Counted from the first letter of the stretch, positions 50,586 through 60,122 are shown. The stretch: DNA of 64,000 nt from Candidatus Obscuribacter sp. (GCA_016718315.1 JADKDV010000001.1:930001-994000); one strand, 5' to 3'. Program-made: numbers and translations. Notes: a model not told the origin generated them from the sequence alone.

Positions 50586-51851
50586 TTGAATCCCCTATCA
50601 GCATTTAGCCAAATCACACCAGACTTTTTACCATGGTGCCTTAGCGCCGCCACTATCGCCTTGGCACTGGATACGGTGCTACGTCTTGTTAGCGCCAAAG
50701 AGCGCTTGCTCAGTGATGCAATTGAAGACGAAGACCGGGCACTGGCTTGGAAATGTGTCCTCTTTATCCTTTTGCCATTTTTGACCTGGATCGATATGCG
50801 CGCCACAGAAGTGGTGGCGTCATACTTTGGTGCCTATCTCGATAAACCAGTCTATGGACTGGTCTGGTATGAAGGTCAGCTTAAAGGTCTTAGTGCCGTA
50901 TCTGATATCAACAGCTTACTTATTATTGTCTTTGCCGGGGTGCTTGCCCAGCTAGCTCTAGCTATGTGTCTTGTGCCAACCTTGCTATTTAGACCCCACC
51001 CTTTTGTGGCCACTTTGATTGGTTATGGCATCACCTTCACTTTTGCCCTCAATCTCATCTTTGAGCCATTGCTGGCATTTACGGGTATGGGCACCAGCCT
51101 TGGTAGTCCGCGACTAGACCTGACCACAAGATTGGCCTTCCAGGATGGCTATATTTTGCCCCTGGTAGTGCAAATCTCTGCCGCACTGCTCTTTGTCGCC
51201 ATCATCAAAAGCTCACTGGTCAAAACTTGCTTTGCCGCATTGACCAGACCAAAAGTCACTCGTCAGTTGACACTCTGTATCAAAGACTGGAAGCAAAAAG
51301 AGAACCAGAATCCTCAAACCTGCCTCAAGCTCGGCTTGCTCTACATCAAAGCCGGTCTTTTAGGTAAGGCTCGCACAATGCTCAAAGTACTTGATAAAGC
51401 CAATAATCAATCAGATGAGAGCACGATGCTGAGAGCGCTCTACAAATTTCACCGGCGCAAATACAAAGAGTCGCGTCTTGCCTTCGAAAAATTGGCTGAA
51501 TCAAAGGCTAATGACTACGATCTTAAATCACAGTTTTTTGCCGCTGCCAGCTGTGCCGCCTTTGCCGAGCATAACGTAACAGCCGCTCTCAACCTGGCCG
51601 ACCAGGCCCTGGAGTTTGAAAACTCCTGTCTGGTAGCCAGAATGGTCAAAGTCGACGCCTATCTTGCCCAGGGCAAAAAAGAACAAGCTGCGCAAGAAAT
51701 CATGCAGGCAATGCGCCTTGGTCTCAACTTTGATCTCAAAGACAAAATTCCTCTTGATATAGATCTAGCCTACAAACGGCTCACAGACTCAGTCCTGACT
51801 GTAAGCCCGGCAAAAGAGGAGAGCGAAGCAGAAGCCCTGAGCCGCAGCTAG
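50586..51851 (+). CDS. Membrane protein fused to TPRs; HExxH-less relative of 49332
   Basis: A 421-residue protein. Residues 1-215 form a membrane domain with helices at about 15-35, 57-70, 115-137 and 139-165, then 195-210. It aligns with the HECGH protein: DRALAWKCVLFILLPFLTWI against DRDLLKQTAVFVMLPLVVLF, and VVASYFGAYLDKPVYGLVWY against ALACYYFHLPITAVHWTLFW. At the metal site it reads DMRATE instead of HECGHA, so it should be inactive. Residues 235-405 are TPR-like (CLKLGLLYIKAGLLGKARTM, AALNLADQALEFENS). TTG start with AGGT upstream. Probably an adaptor or pseudo-enzyme. Confidence 0.72.
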   Translation: MNPLSAFSQITPDFLPWCLSAATIALALDTVLRLVSAKERLLSDAIEDEDRALAWKCVLFILLPFLTWIDMRATEVVASYFGAYLDKPVYGLVWYEGQLKGLSAVSDINSLLIIVFAGVLAQLALAMCLVPTLLFRPHPFVATLIGYGITFTFALNLIFEPLLAFTGMGTSLGSPRLDLTTRLAFQDGYILPLVVQISAALLFVAIIKSSLVKTCFAALTRPKVTRQLTLCIKDWKQKENQNPQTCLKLGLLYIKAGLLGKARTMLKVLDKANNQSDESTMLRALYKFHRRKYKESRLAFEKLAESKANDYDLKSQFFAAASCAAFAEHNVTAALNLADQALEFENSCLVARMVKVDAYLAQGKKEQAAQEIMQAMRLGLNFDLKDKIPLDIDLAYKRLTDSVLTVSPAKEESEAEALSRS

Positions 51852-52044
51852 ATGAGCAAATCCACATAAATATCTTTGCGGCTAATACGCAAAACCTCTT
51901 TTCAACCGGACGGATTTACATATAATCAATGAATGGTAAAAGTGCCGACTTGTAATTTTCAGTGGTCAGCTTAAAAGGTATCTCATTGGTTCCCCGTTTA
52001 ACCCTCAAACCAATACAATCCAAGCAATACGGTGACGACAGAGA

Positions 52045-54937
52045 GTGGCCATCAAGGTATTAAAGACACCGAAGCTATCAATCAGAGCAAGAATGTTTTT
52101 GCTCTGTCTCGGTGTCGCTATGCCTCTTCTGGCTATTGGCAGCTTTTCACTTTTTAAAGAATATCGCACACTCAAACTAGAAGCCCAGCGGGCTACAACA
52201 CTGCAGGCTGCTACCGGTGTGCGCACGCTAGGCAACTGGATCAGTGGTCAATTGACCTCAATTGACCAGGTGGCTAACTTACTTGAGCGTCAAAATCTCT
52301 CAACCTCTAACGAAGAAATCCAAAAAACCCTATCCACAGCGATAGTCTCTCAGCCTGCCTGGCAAAAACTGATTCTTGTAGATAGCGCTGGTAAGCGCCA
52401 GTTTGCCGCAGTGCAGTCTGGTAAAAGTGCCGATAACAAGATAGTGACCAGTGACCTGGCCATCAAACAACTCTTAGAGCGCACCCGCGCTAGCAAAAAG
52501 CCAGTTATGGCCAATGCCACATTAATAGAGGGCAAAAAATGCTATCTGGTGGCAGCCGCTCCTCTAACTAGCGGTGACAAAGTCCGGGGACAACTACTGG
52601 CCTTTATAGATCCATCAGCTGTGCTCAATCTTTATGCTGGACTATCGGCTACAGATAAGTCATCAGCTGTGATAGCGGTCATAGATGCAGACAAGCGAGT
52701 TATCGCCCGCACTATCGACAATAAAGAGTGGCAGGGCAAAGACTTCAGTCAGGCTCACACAGTACAGGCCGCGGCTAATCAGGTACGCGGCACACTAGAA
52801 GGAGTCGGTATCGCCGATCCCACACCAAGAGCCTATGCCTTTGACCATGAGCCCAACACCAATTGGCTCCTTGTCGTTGGTCTACCCACAAGACTTATAT
52901 ATGGTACGGCTCACGACTGGCTAATTTTGATGATCTGCCTGGCGGCTTGCGCTATCAGTGTTTCAATCATGTTGGCTTATTCGTCCACCAGCTACTTTAC
53001 CCGTGCCATCAATAGTCTGGTTAGAGAGCCTCAGTCTTGGTCGTGGCGACTTTGGCAAACGAGTGCAGGTGCGCTCTAACGACGAGCTAGGTCTGCTACC
53101 AGCCTTTAACGAAATGGCCAGTATGCTGGAAGTGGACCGCGATCACAAACATATGGTGCAGCGCATCTCAGAGTCCATCAGACAATCGCTCGACTTAAAC
53201 GAAATCCTCAATACAACAGTCAAAGAACTTGGTCAAAATCTCAATGCCAGCCGCTGCTGTCTGGCTCTTATCGACAGCCATCAGACCAGTGACCAGGATG
53301 ATGATGAGCTCAGCTTTGACTATATGTGGTGCAATCCTGATGATCAGACGGCACCACTAACCAAGAAAAAAATACTCATTGGTGTAGATACCACCATGAG
53401 AAAGATTATCAATCAAGGCTCTATTATTTGGCTTGATTTGCTCAGTCAGGGAGCCTTATTTGACGGTCACGAAGAAAGCGAATGGCGCTTAATCAAATCG
53501 ATGATTGCTTGCCCAATAACAACTGGCAATGGCACCATTGGACTGATATTGATACATCAGTGCGATCACTTGCGCAGCTGGTCCCAGTCTGAGCTAGAAC
53601 TAGTCAATGCTGTAGCCAGTCAGGTCGCTCTGGCCATCGAGCACGGTCAACTCTATAACCGCGCTCGCACAATGGCCGAACAAGAACAGTTAATCAATCA
53701 AATCGTCAGAGCGGTGCGCACATCGCTCGATGTCGACACCATTCTCGATACCGTAACAAAAGAGCTCTCACTAGCCCTGAGCGCCGACAGAGTGCAGATT
53801 GCCCAGCCTAGAGCCGAGGGTCCGCTGGTAGTTACCCATGAGTATCACCGCGAGGAGCTCGAATCGAGCAAAGGACTCAGTCTTTATGGCAGTGCCATAG
53901 ACTTCCACCCCAATGCCAAATCGCCTCAATTGCAGACTGACACAGGCAATTATGTACTCGGCATCGATTTATCGCGTATACGCAAAGCCTTTAAGCCAAC
54001 CCTCAATAACTTGAGTAACAAGCCAGAAGTAGAAAATCTCACACCAGAAGCAAGTGATGTTGCCGCCACAACAGGCGATCTGCCGCAGGAGCTAGTCTCA
54101 GTCGTCAATGGTACTCATGGTGACGCCAGATGTCTGGTCTTTAGAGAATACCTCGATGTAGTCGGTGGCAAGTCGCTCATAGCAGCACCACTCATCAACG
54201 ACAATCAATTGATTGGAGTTTTGATTGTCCATCAGTGCTCCGAACAGCGGCTCTGGCGCGAAAACGAAGCTAAATTAGTCGGTGCTATTGCTGATCAAAT
54301 TTCAGTCGCTATAGCTCACGCCCAGCTCTTTGCCCAGGTCCGTCACCAGGCTATAACAGATGGTCTGACTGGACTGTATAACCATGTCTACTTTAAAAAC
54401 AGACTCTCTGAAGAGTTGCGCATGGCAGAGAGAAAAGGCACTCCTGTCTCGCTTATTATGATCGACCTGGATAAACTCAAAGTGATAAACGATACCTACG
54501 GACACCCTGTAGGCGACTCGGCCATCAGACAAATATCGTCTATCCTCAAAACACTCTTGCGTAGCGGTGATACAGCCGCACGTTATGGTGGCGAAGAGTT
54601 TGGCATTATCCTGCCTGAGACTTCACTTTTAGAAGCAGCTCTCATTGCCGATAGACTTTGCAGTCAAATCCGCAACTGTCAGGTACCAGTGCTGGGTAAA
54701 ATCACAGCATCACTGGGTACTGCCAGTTATCCCAAACAGGCCCGCTCGACTAGTGAGCTGATTGAGCGCGCCGATAAAGCGCTCTATGTTGCCAAAAACA
54801 GTGGTCGAGATCAGGTCCGTGTCTACGAAGACGATATGGATATGAACGCTCTCAATCAGCCGACATTTACCAATGTCACAAGAGAGATGGACAGACCCAA
54901 AACCATACCGCCCAATCCAAACGAGAAAGGCTCATAG
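52045..54937 (+). pseudogene. Cache-HAMP-GAF-GAF-GGDEF diguanylate cyclase, frameshifted in HAMP
   Basis: One gene seen as two overlapping frames. The first (GTG 52045 to 53079) has a TM helix, a Cache-like periplasmic domain and a second TM helix, and ends at the start of HAMP (AINSLVRE). The second continues with LSLGRGDFGKRV and NDELGLLPAFNEM (HAMP), two GAF domains and a GGDEF domain (DGLTGLYNHVYFKN, DLDKLKVINDTYGH, RYGGEEFGI). Removing one C at 53029-53030 restores VRELSLGRGDF. Intact, it would be a membrane sensor making cyclic di-GMP. The active-site GGEEF is complete. Either a recent frameshift or an assembly error. Confidence 0.82.
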
Positions 54938-54940
54938 TAA

Positions 54941-55636
54941 GTGTCAGCTAAAAGACTGGTCCTTTTTGATATAGACGAAACAATGATCTCAACTGGTGGA
55001 GCGGGAGGCCGCGCTCTCGGCAAAGCCCTGACGCAGACCCACCAGGTACCGGTAGAAAAAACCAAAGTCAGTATGTCGGGTAAAACCGATCCACAGATTA
55101 TTTTTGAAATTTTGACAGCCTGTGGTCATGACCATGACGCAGCCCGTAAAGCACACGAAGTGGTGCTGCCGGTCTACCTCAATATGCTCGATGCCGAAAT
55201 CGATAAATCAGAGCGTCTAATTTTGCATCCCGGAGTCATAGAACTCCTGGAAGAACTGGTCAAAAAGGATAACGCCTATCTAGGTCTTGTCACAGGCAAT
55301 GTGGAGCTTGGCGCCCAAAAAAAACTGACTCGTTTTGCCCTGGCTCACTATTTTCCGATTGGAGCCTATGGCTGTGATTCGGCTAATCGACTGGATTTAC
55401 CTGCCATCGCCGTGGAGCGTGCCAAGCAGCACTTTAAACAAGACTTTGATGCCAGTCATACCGTTATCATCGGCGACAGTGTCGGCGATATCGCCTGCGG
55501 TCATGGTTATGGCGCCAAAGTAATCGCAGTCAATACTGGCAAGACCAGCTGGGATAGCCTGGCTGAGCATAAACCGCGCCATCTACTCAAAAATTTGAGC
55601 GACACTCAAGCCGTACTTGATGCAATATTTGACTGA
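54941..55636 (+). CDS. HAD-superfamily phosphatase
   Basis: A 231-residue HAD hydrolase of the PGP/Gph type with an alpha-helical cap. Motif I is LFDIDETMI (nucleophile D, then D), motif II is LVTGN, and motif IV is IGDSVGDIACG with the metal-binding Asp. It hydrolyses small phosphomonoesters; phosphoglycolate or a nucleotide is plausible, but the substrate cannot be told. GTG start four bases after the cyclase stop, so the two are probably co-transcribed. Confidence 0.85.
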   Translation: MSAKRLVLFDIDETMISTGGAGGRALGKALTQTHQVPVEKTKVSMSGKTDPQIIFEILTACGHDHDAARKAHEVVLPVYLNMLDAEIDKSERLILHPGVIELLEELVKKDNAYLGLVTGNVELGAQKKLTRFALAHYFPIGAYGCDSANRLDLPAIAVERAKQHFKQDFDASHTVIIGDSVGDIACGHGYGAKVIAVNTGKTSWDSLAEHKPRHLLKNLSDTQAVLDAIFD

Positions 55637-55657
55637 TACTACCGGTAGCACCAGATA

Positions 55658-56143
55658 CTATTTTACTGTGACGTCACTGGTCTTTTTAACATAGGTTAGT
55701 ACAGCTTTCTTTTGCTCAGAGCTGAGCACTGCGTTCCAGTGCAAGGCCTTGTACTTAGCCGGCGGCATGGCGCCTTCATTTATCTCTGTAGCAATACGCG
55801 AGAGATCGGCTCCGACTATAGGACTGGCTCCACTTAACTGACTTTGAGTCAGGACAAAAGCAGCTTGAGCCTCGACAATGTCATGAGCGATGATGTTTTT
55901 GGCTGGAGGTATCTGGCTGTAGATTGGATAGGCAATCATATTTGTAGAGTGGCAATCCACACAACTACTTTGCATTACCTGGCTAAAAGCGACAAAATCA
56001 GGATCTTTGACTACGTACTCAATTTTTTTGCGCGTCAAAAACAAATTGGATACAGGCATCGACAGAGCCAGCAAAAATAGCGCCAGTAGGACAACGGGCA
56101 GGATCAGGCGCAGTGGCGAGATTTTACTTTCGGTTTCGGTCAA
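55658..56143 (-). CDS. Membrane-anchored c-type heme-binding protein
   Basis: A 161-residue protein. A signal anchor (LRLILPVVLLALFLLALSM) is followed by a domain with one heme c motif CVDCH and the nearby pattern YPIYSQIPPAKNII, as in the haem-binding domain family; a Met-containing MPPAKYKALHW near the end may give the sixth ligand. It should face the periplasm and act in electron transfer. The TTG start is chosen because AAGAGG sits seven bases upstream; an ATG 39 bases earlier adds a basic stretch without a ribosome site. Confidence 0.8.
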   Translation of the reverse strand: MTETESKISPLRLILPVVLLALFLLALSMPVSNLFLTRKKIEYVVKDPDFVAFSQVMQSSCVDCHSTNMIAYPIYSQIPPAKNIIAHDIVEAQAAFVLTQSQLSGASPIVGADLSRIATEINEGAMPPAKYKALHWNAVLSSEQKKAVLTYVKKTSDVTVK

Positions 56144-56226
56144 AACTTTCCCTCTTTTGTTGCTCTGTCTAAAATATCCCAAAAACAGTCATACGACTTG
56201 GTAAAATGTCAGCTCATTAATAAACA

Positions 56227-56790
56227 ATGGATACAGACTTGGCATCACAGCGCAAACTTAGAGGCAATAAAAGACGGGTTAAAGCCTATATAGGCATAGG
56301 CTCCAACGAAGGCGAGCGCCTGGGCAATGTGCAACAGGCATTGCAGCTGCTCAAAGATGTAAGCGGCATCAAAGTCCTGGAAACAAGCTCGCTCTACGAA
56401 ACAGAACCGATCGGGGATGTTTATACACAGTGGTTTGTTAACGCTGTAGTCTCCATAGAAACTGAATTTACGCCCTTTGAACTGCTTGATATTTTGAGCG
56501 ATATCGAGAACCGACTCTTGGCAATCCACAAAGGTAATAGTACTGCTCGTGTCAAAGAACGAGTGATGGACCTGGATATCCTTTTTTACGGTGACGAAAT
56601 ACTAGACAGCCCCAATCTCAAAGTACCTCATCCAAGGCTCTTGCAGAGAGCTTTTGCCCTGGTGCCACTGCTAGAAATAGCTCCTGAAATACGCTATCCC
56701 GGCATTCGTAAAAGTGTTGCCGAAATCCATGAAGAACTGGCAGAGCCTGAGCAAGTTGTGCTCTACGGCACGCGCACAGCGGATCCATAA
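56227..56790 (+). CDS. folK: 2-amino-4-hydroxy-6-hydroxymethyldihydropteridine pyrophosphokinase
   Basis: A 187-residue HPPK, which transfers pyrophosphate from ATP to the pterin in folate synthesis. Motifs are YIGIGSNEGERLGNVQQAL, TSSLYETEPIG, FVNAVVSIET, and RVMDLDILFYGDE with the two metal-binding Asp, then VPHPRLLQRAFALVPL. About 18 polar residues precede the usual start. It is two bases from acpS. The ATG has no clear ribosome site. Confidence 0.93.
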   Translation: MDTDLASQRKLRGNKRRVKAYIGIGSNEGERLGNVQQALQLLKDVSGIKVLETSSLYETEPIGDVYTQWFVNAVVSIETEFTPFELLDILSDIENRLLAIHKGNSTARVKERVMDLDILFYGDEILDSPNLKVPHPRLLQRAFALVPLLEIAPEIRYPGIRKSVAEIHEELAEPEQVVLYGTRTADP

Positions 56791-56792
56791 CT

Positions 56793-57173
56793 ATGCAATT
56801 CAAAGTGGGCTCGGATATTTGCTCCATAAAACGTGTAGAGGATGTCTATGCAAAATTTGGCGAAAAATTTTTAGATAGAGTTTTGACCGATGGCGAAAAA
56901 GCTTATGTAATGTCACGTCCGCGCGATTTTTTGAGTCGCGTAGCAGCCCGCTTTGCGGCCAAAGAAGCAACCTCAAAAGTGCTTGGTACAGGCTTTGTGG
57001 GAGTAGGATTTAAAGAAATAGAAGTAGTCAGACTCAGCTCTGGCGCCCCGACAATCAAGCTTACTGGCCGCGCAAAAAATGTGGCGGCTAACCTGGGCTT
57101 GACCAATTTTGAACTGACAATGAGTCACGAGAAGGAATACGCAATAGCCTTTGTGTTAGGCTACGGCAGCTAA
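56793..57173 (+). CDS. acpS: Holo-[acyl carrier protein] synthase
   Basis: A 126-residue AcpS, which transfers 4'-phosphopantetheine from CoA to acyl carrier protein. Motifs are VGSDICSIKRVED (metal Asp at D8), SRVAARFAAKEATSKVLGTG, and LTMSHEKEYAIAFVL. The family pattern GxDIxxIxR is kept with a Cys in the middle. Starts two bases after folK and is probably translated with it. Confidence 0.93.
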   Translation: MQFKVGSDICSIKRVEDVYAKFGEKFLDRVLTDGEKAYVMSRPRDFLSRVAARFAAKEATSKVLGTGFVGVGFKEIEVVRLSSGAPTIKLTGRAKNVAANLGLTNFELTMSHEKEYAIAFVLGYGS

Positions 57174-57188
57174 ATAAGGTTTTGAAAT

Positions 57189-57989
57189 ATGAAAAATTAT
57201 GGTCCAGTAATCAGTTTTACCTCTGACTTTGGCACCAATGATGGTTACACCGGCACCGTCAAAGGCGTAATCCTCTCACGTGCGCCTCAGGCAGTCATAG
57301 TCGATGTTTGCCACCAGATTGAGCCCTGGAACGTCACCTCAGCAGCTTGGATCATCTCCAGTGCCTACAAATACTTCCCCCAGGGCACTATCCACATAGT
57401 TGTAGTCGATCCCCAGGTAGGTAGCGCCCAGAGACGGATATTGCTTAAGACCGACTCCGAACTCTTTCTTGCTCCAGACAATGGCATCCTTACATTGATA
57501 CTCAAAGAACAAGCCAATTTCAAAGCTTATGAATTAAACAAAAAAGAGTTCTGGATGCCCTATGTCTCCAATACTTTTCATACACGAGATATTTTTGCCC
57601 CAGTGGCGGCACACTTGGTCAACGGCGCTAAGCCCGAGGAAGTAGGCACAGAAATAGACGTAAAGAGTCTGGCACGCCTGGAGAATCAGGAAACAAGCAC
57701 CAAGGATGGTGTCACCAGCGGCAGAGTTGTGCACGTTGATCGCTTTGGCAATCTTATTACCAATATTCCCAATGACAAAGTCAGGCCTAAAGCCGCTTGC
57801 TTCCTGGATGATCTCAAGGTTGGCACTGTTAACAACACCTATTCTTCGGTAACCGAAGGCATGGCCGTAGCATTTCCTGCCAGCCACGGTTATTTAGAGA
57901 TAGCCATTCACCAGGGCCGGGCAAACGAAATCCTGAAAGCCAAAGTAGGCTCCCAGGTGGCTTTAGAAACAATCAAACAAGAAGGTTAG
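57189..57989 (+). CDS. SAM hydroxide adenosyltransferase (DUF62 family)
   Basis: A 266-residue member of the SAM-dependent halogenase/hydroxide adenosyltransferase family (formerly DUF62). Non-halogenating members hydrolyse SAM to adenosine and methionine. Motifs are SFTSDFGTNDGYTGTVKG, IVVVDPQVGSAQRR, LFLAPDNGILTL, FHTRDIFAPVAAHL and VHVDRFGNLITNI. The fluorinase-specific insert is not apparent. It is 15 bases downstream of acpS and its stop overlaps the convergent MazF-like gene by four bases. Confidence 0.9.
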   Translation: MKNYGPVISFTSDFGTNDGYTGTVKGVILSRAPQAVIVDVCHQIEPWNVTSAAWIISSAYKYFPQGTIHIVVVDPQVGSAQRRILLKTDSELFLAPDNGILTLILKEQANFKAYELNKKEFWMPYVSNTFHTRDIFAPVAAHLVNGAKPEEVGTEIDVKSLARLENQETSTKDGVTSGRVVHVDRFGNLITNIPNDKVRPKAACFLDDLKVGTVNNTYSSVTEGMAVAFPASHGYLEIAIHQGRANEILKAKVGSQVALETIKQEG

Positions 57990-58405
57990 GGAGTCGGCTC
58001 AGGCAGTGGACCGCCCACTGGACGCCCAATTGACATAGCGATCATGAGACATTGATCGACTTTTTCCATGACGTCTTGAGGAAAAGCACCAATTTTTGAG
58101 ACCAAAAGAGTCTTGGGAATGGTGGCAATAACGGTACAGTCGATGACGCTATCCAGGCGCAGACCACCGGATTGACCTTCCGGCGAGTTCATATAAACTT
58201 CCACCTGCGTGGGCTCACGAGCCGCGCGCGAAGTATTACTTGTCAACGGCACGAGAAGGACGTCATCAAGACGGGAATTGTTGTAATCATTAGAGATCAA
58301 CACAGCCGGGCGTCTCTTCGTCTGTGTCTGGCCTTCATCCGTTGTGTAAGGAAAAGACACTAAGACGACATCACCTTTCCTGTACTGTGTCGGCTTGTTC
58401 GTCAT
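57986..58405 (-). CDS. PemK/MazF-like growth inhibitor protein
   Basis: A 139-residue MazF/PemK-type protein. The N-terminal pattern KGDVVLVSFPYT, the KRRPAVLISNDYNNSRLDDV strand region and the VVIATIP-like strand (CTVIATIPKTLL) fit the mRNA-interferase fold, with the conserved Arg in KRRPAV. No antitoxin gene precedes it, and the upstream 200 bases contain no convincing small frame on this strand. It could be an orphan or a non-toxic member. The 3' end overlaps the SAM hydrolase gene. Confidence 0.8.
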   Translation of the reverse strand: MTNKPTQYRKGDVVLVSFPYTTDEGQTQTKRRPAVLISNDYNNSRLDDVLLVPLTSNTSRAAREPTQVEVYMNSPEGQSGGLRLDSVIDCTVIATIPKTLLVSKIGAFPQDVMEKVDQCLMIAMSIGRPVGGPLPEPTP

Positions 58406-58551
58406 TTTATGCTCGGTAATGGCCGCTAACGCAAAAGGCGTATCTTGGTAAATAGAGTCCCAGAGGGACCAGTGAGCAAAAGCTCGCTTTTAATTGTAGC
58501 GTGCGACGAATTATTTTGATATTGCAGGAACTGGAGGATGCAAAAAAAGCC

Positions 58552-58590
58552 ATGAAAAAGCAAAAAAGGCTCGAAACCGAGCCTTTTGAA
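58552..58590 (-). terminator. Intrinsic terminator for the gene at 58610
   Basis: AAAAGGCTCG and CGAGCCTTTT form a 10-base stem with a four-base loop, and on the minus strand a T run (TTTTTTGCTTTTT) follows. It closes the small minus-strand gene that ends at 58610. Confidence 0.85.
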
Positions 58591-58609
58591 ATCTTGCTTT
58601 ATATGGCTA

Positions 58610-58840
58610 TTAGCCTTTTTCTCTAGAGAGAATAGACAGAGTCGACAGCTCAGCAAACTGAGCAACGGTGTTGCCTCTACCCATGGCTTCCTTAATGTCA
58701 TCCCAGCTCTGGCTGACATTGGTCTTAACGACGGGTGCCAAGATCTCTCTAAACATGAAGAATGGGTCTTGTTTGACCTCTTCAGGCTGAGCGGCTGTTT
58801 TATCTAGTTTATCGCTGAATGACACTTGGTTGGACCCCAT
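58610..58840 (-). CDS. Small hypothetical protein
   Basis: A 76-residue soluble protein (SDKLDKTAAQPEEVKQDPFF, VVKTNVSQSWDDIKEAMGRG). No domain is recognised. A terminator directly after the stop supports that this is a real transcript. The ATG has no clear ribosome site. The gene upstream on this strand begins 240 bases away. It is not convincing as an antitoxin for the MazF-like protein because of the terminator between them. Confidence 0.55.
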   Translation of the reverse strand: MGSNQVSFSDKLDKTAAQPEEVKQDPFFMFREILAPVVKTNVSQSWDDIKEAMGRGNTVAQFAELSTLSILSREKG

Positions 58841-59084
58841 CTAGGATGAGCTATTACGGCGAGTATAGCAGGCTTTCAAGAGATAAGTCCAGCAGATTTA
58901 ATCTACGAGGCTTATATTTAATGCGGACAGTATTTATCTGCTCTCTTTTGTTGTATACCCGAATGGTCAGAGTAAATAGACCCTCTCGGATACATTTAAT
59001 GTACCCAATTTGGCCCAGCCAAACAATGGGGAACTTACGATGTCAAGCGAGCACTTGTCCGCCTTTTCACAAAACTTTTAAGGG

Positions 59085-59489
59085 CTATGGGCGATTGGGG
59101 AATTTCTGCCTGAGAAACTCAATGGTCCGAAGTGTTGCCCCACCTGGAACAAATACTTCAGCGATGCCCTGTTGCAAAAGCTCATCGCGGTCCTCATCGG
59201 GCATGACGCCACCGCCAAAAACGAGAATATCTGAGGCATCCTGCTCCTTAAGTAGAGCAACAACACGGGGCAAAAGGGTTAAATGGGCCCCTGACAGGAT
59301 AGAAAGACCAATGGCGTCAACGTCTTCCTGAATAGCCGTTTCGACTATTTCTTCTGGAGAGCGGTGCAATCCGGTATAAACGACTTCCATGCCAGCATCG
59401 CGCAAAGCTCTGGCTACGACTTTGGCGCCTCGATCATGACCATCGAGACCAGGCTTACCTATTAATACACGAATTTTGCCATTGCTCAT
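59085..59489 (-). CDS. Standalone B12-binding subunit (methylmalonyl-CoA mutase C-terminal type)
   Basis: A 134-residue cobalamin-binding domain like the C-terminal part of methylmalonyl-CoA mutase or its small subunit. The base-off ligand motif is GLDGHDRGAKVV (D16, H18, G21); the supporting SxL and GG motifs are IGLSILSGAH and VFGGGVMPDED. On its own it must act with a separate catalytic subunit of an acyl-CoA mutase, which is not in this window. The domain looks full length. An ATG start with a Lys/Ile start region (KIRVLIGKPG). Confidence 0.87.
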   Translation of the reverse strand: MSNGKIRVLIGKPGLDGHDRGAKVVARALRDAGMEVVYTGLHRSPEEIVETAIQEDVDAIGLSILSGAHLTLLPRVVALLKEQDASDILVFGGGVMPDEDRDELLQQGIAEVFVPGGATLRTIEFLRQKFPNRP

Positions 59490-59557
59490 TTTTTGAACTG
59501 GATACCCTCAGATAATGATTGCAAAATATATAGTAGTGCCTCCCCAGGTGGCTTGGC

Positions 59558-60007
59558 CTACTCTTTCTCAGTGTTAAAAGGCACCCGGGAGCTGAGAATG
59601 ACTAACAATTCGTCAAAATTGGGCAGGTCACGTCTGTTAATCAAATAAAAACATCTTCTGGTTTTCAGTATGGCCCAGGTGAAATATTTGATCACTTGAA
59701 AGCTTTGCACATCGGCAAACTTGAGCTGGCTTTGCCAGAGCAAGACTTTGATGTTGATACCTTGATCGTCAACCTCAACAGAATCTGCCTCTAATAACAA
59801 AGACGGCAAGATATATAGGTCCAAAGCCAGATTGAAAACAAATTGAAAAAGCTCAGCAGTGAGACTGACCTGTCCATGATGCAGCAGACGCCCTACTAAA
59901 CTACCGATGGTAGAGACATTTAGCATCACAACAAAAAAGAGAAAAAAGAAACGCACGTAGTGCTTTCTTCTTTTTCGTTGTGAGTAAAAGAGTTTGTGAG
60001 TTTCCAC
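59558..60007 (-). CDS. Two-TM protein with PH-like cytoplasmic domain
   Basis: A 149-residue membrane protein. TM helices at about 19-40 and 50-73 are followed by a short beta-rich domain (EADSVEVDDQGINIKVLLWQ, LKFADVQSFQVIKYF, CFYLINRRDLPNFDELL). The pattern of a twin TM followed by a PH-like fold is also seen in the two kinases at 37768-40868. GTG start with AAGGA eight bases upstream. Function unknown. Confidence 0.65.
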   Translation of the reverse strand: METHKLFYSQRKRRKHYVRFFFLFFVVMLNVSTIGSLVGRLLHHGQVSLTAELFQFVFNLALDLYILPSLLLEADSVEVDDQGINIKVLLWQSQLKFADVQSFQVIKYFTWAILKTRRCFYLINRRDLPNFDELLVILSSRVPFNTEKE

Positions 60008-60122
60008 CTGGTAATCCTTTATCGAGTATTATACTTCTCCAAGCTGAGCCCGCGAAAAGTGCTATCCCACGCCAAGAGCGCTAACCTAATCATGGCATTA
60101 CCTCATCAAGACGGCAAAAATC

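Noticed and set aside
52958..54937. Independent GAF-GGDEF gene starting at 52958
   Set aside because: Its first residues have no domain sense; one-base correction joins it to the Cache/TM part upstream.
58610..58840. Antitoxin for the MazF-like protein
   Set aside because: A strong terminator lies between the two genes and the product shows no DNA-binding or MazE-like features.
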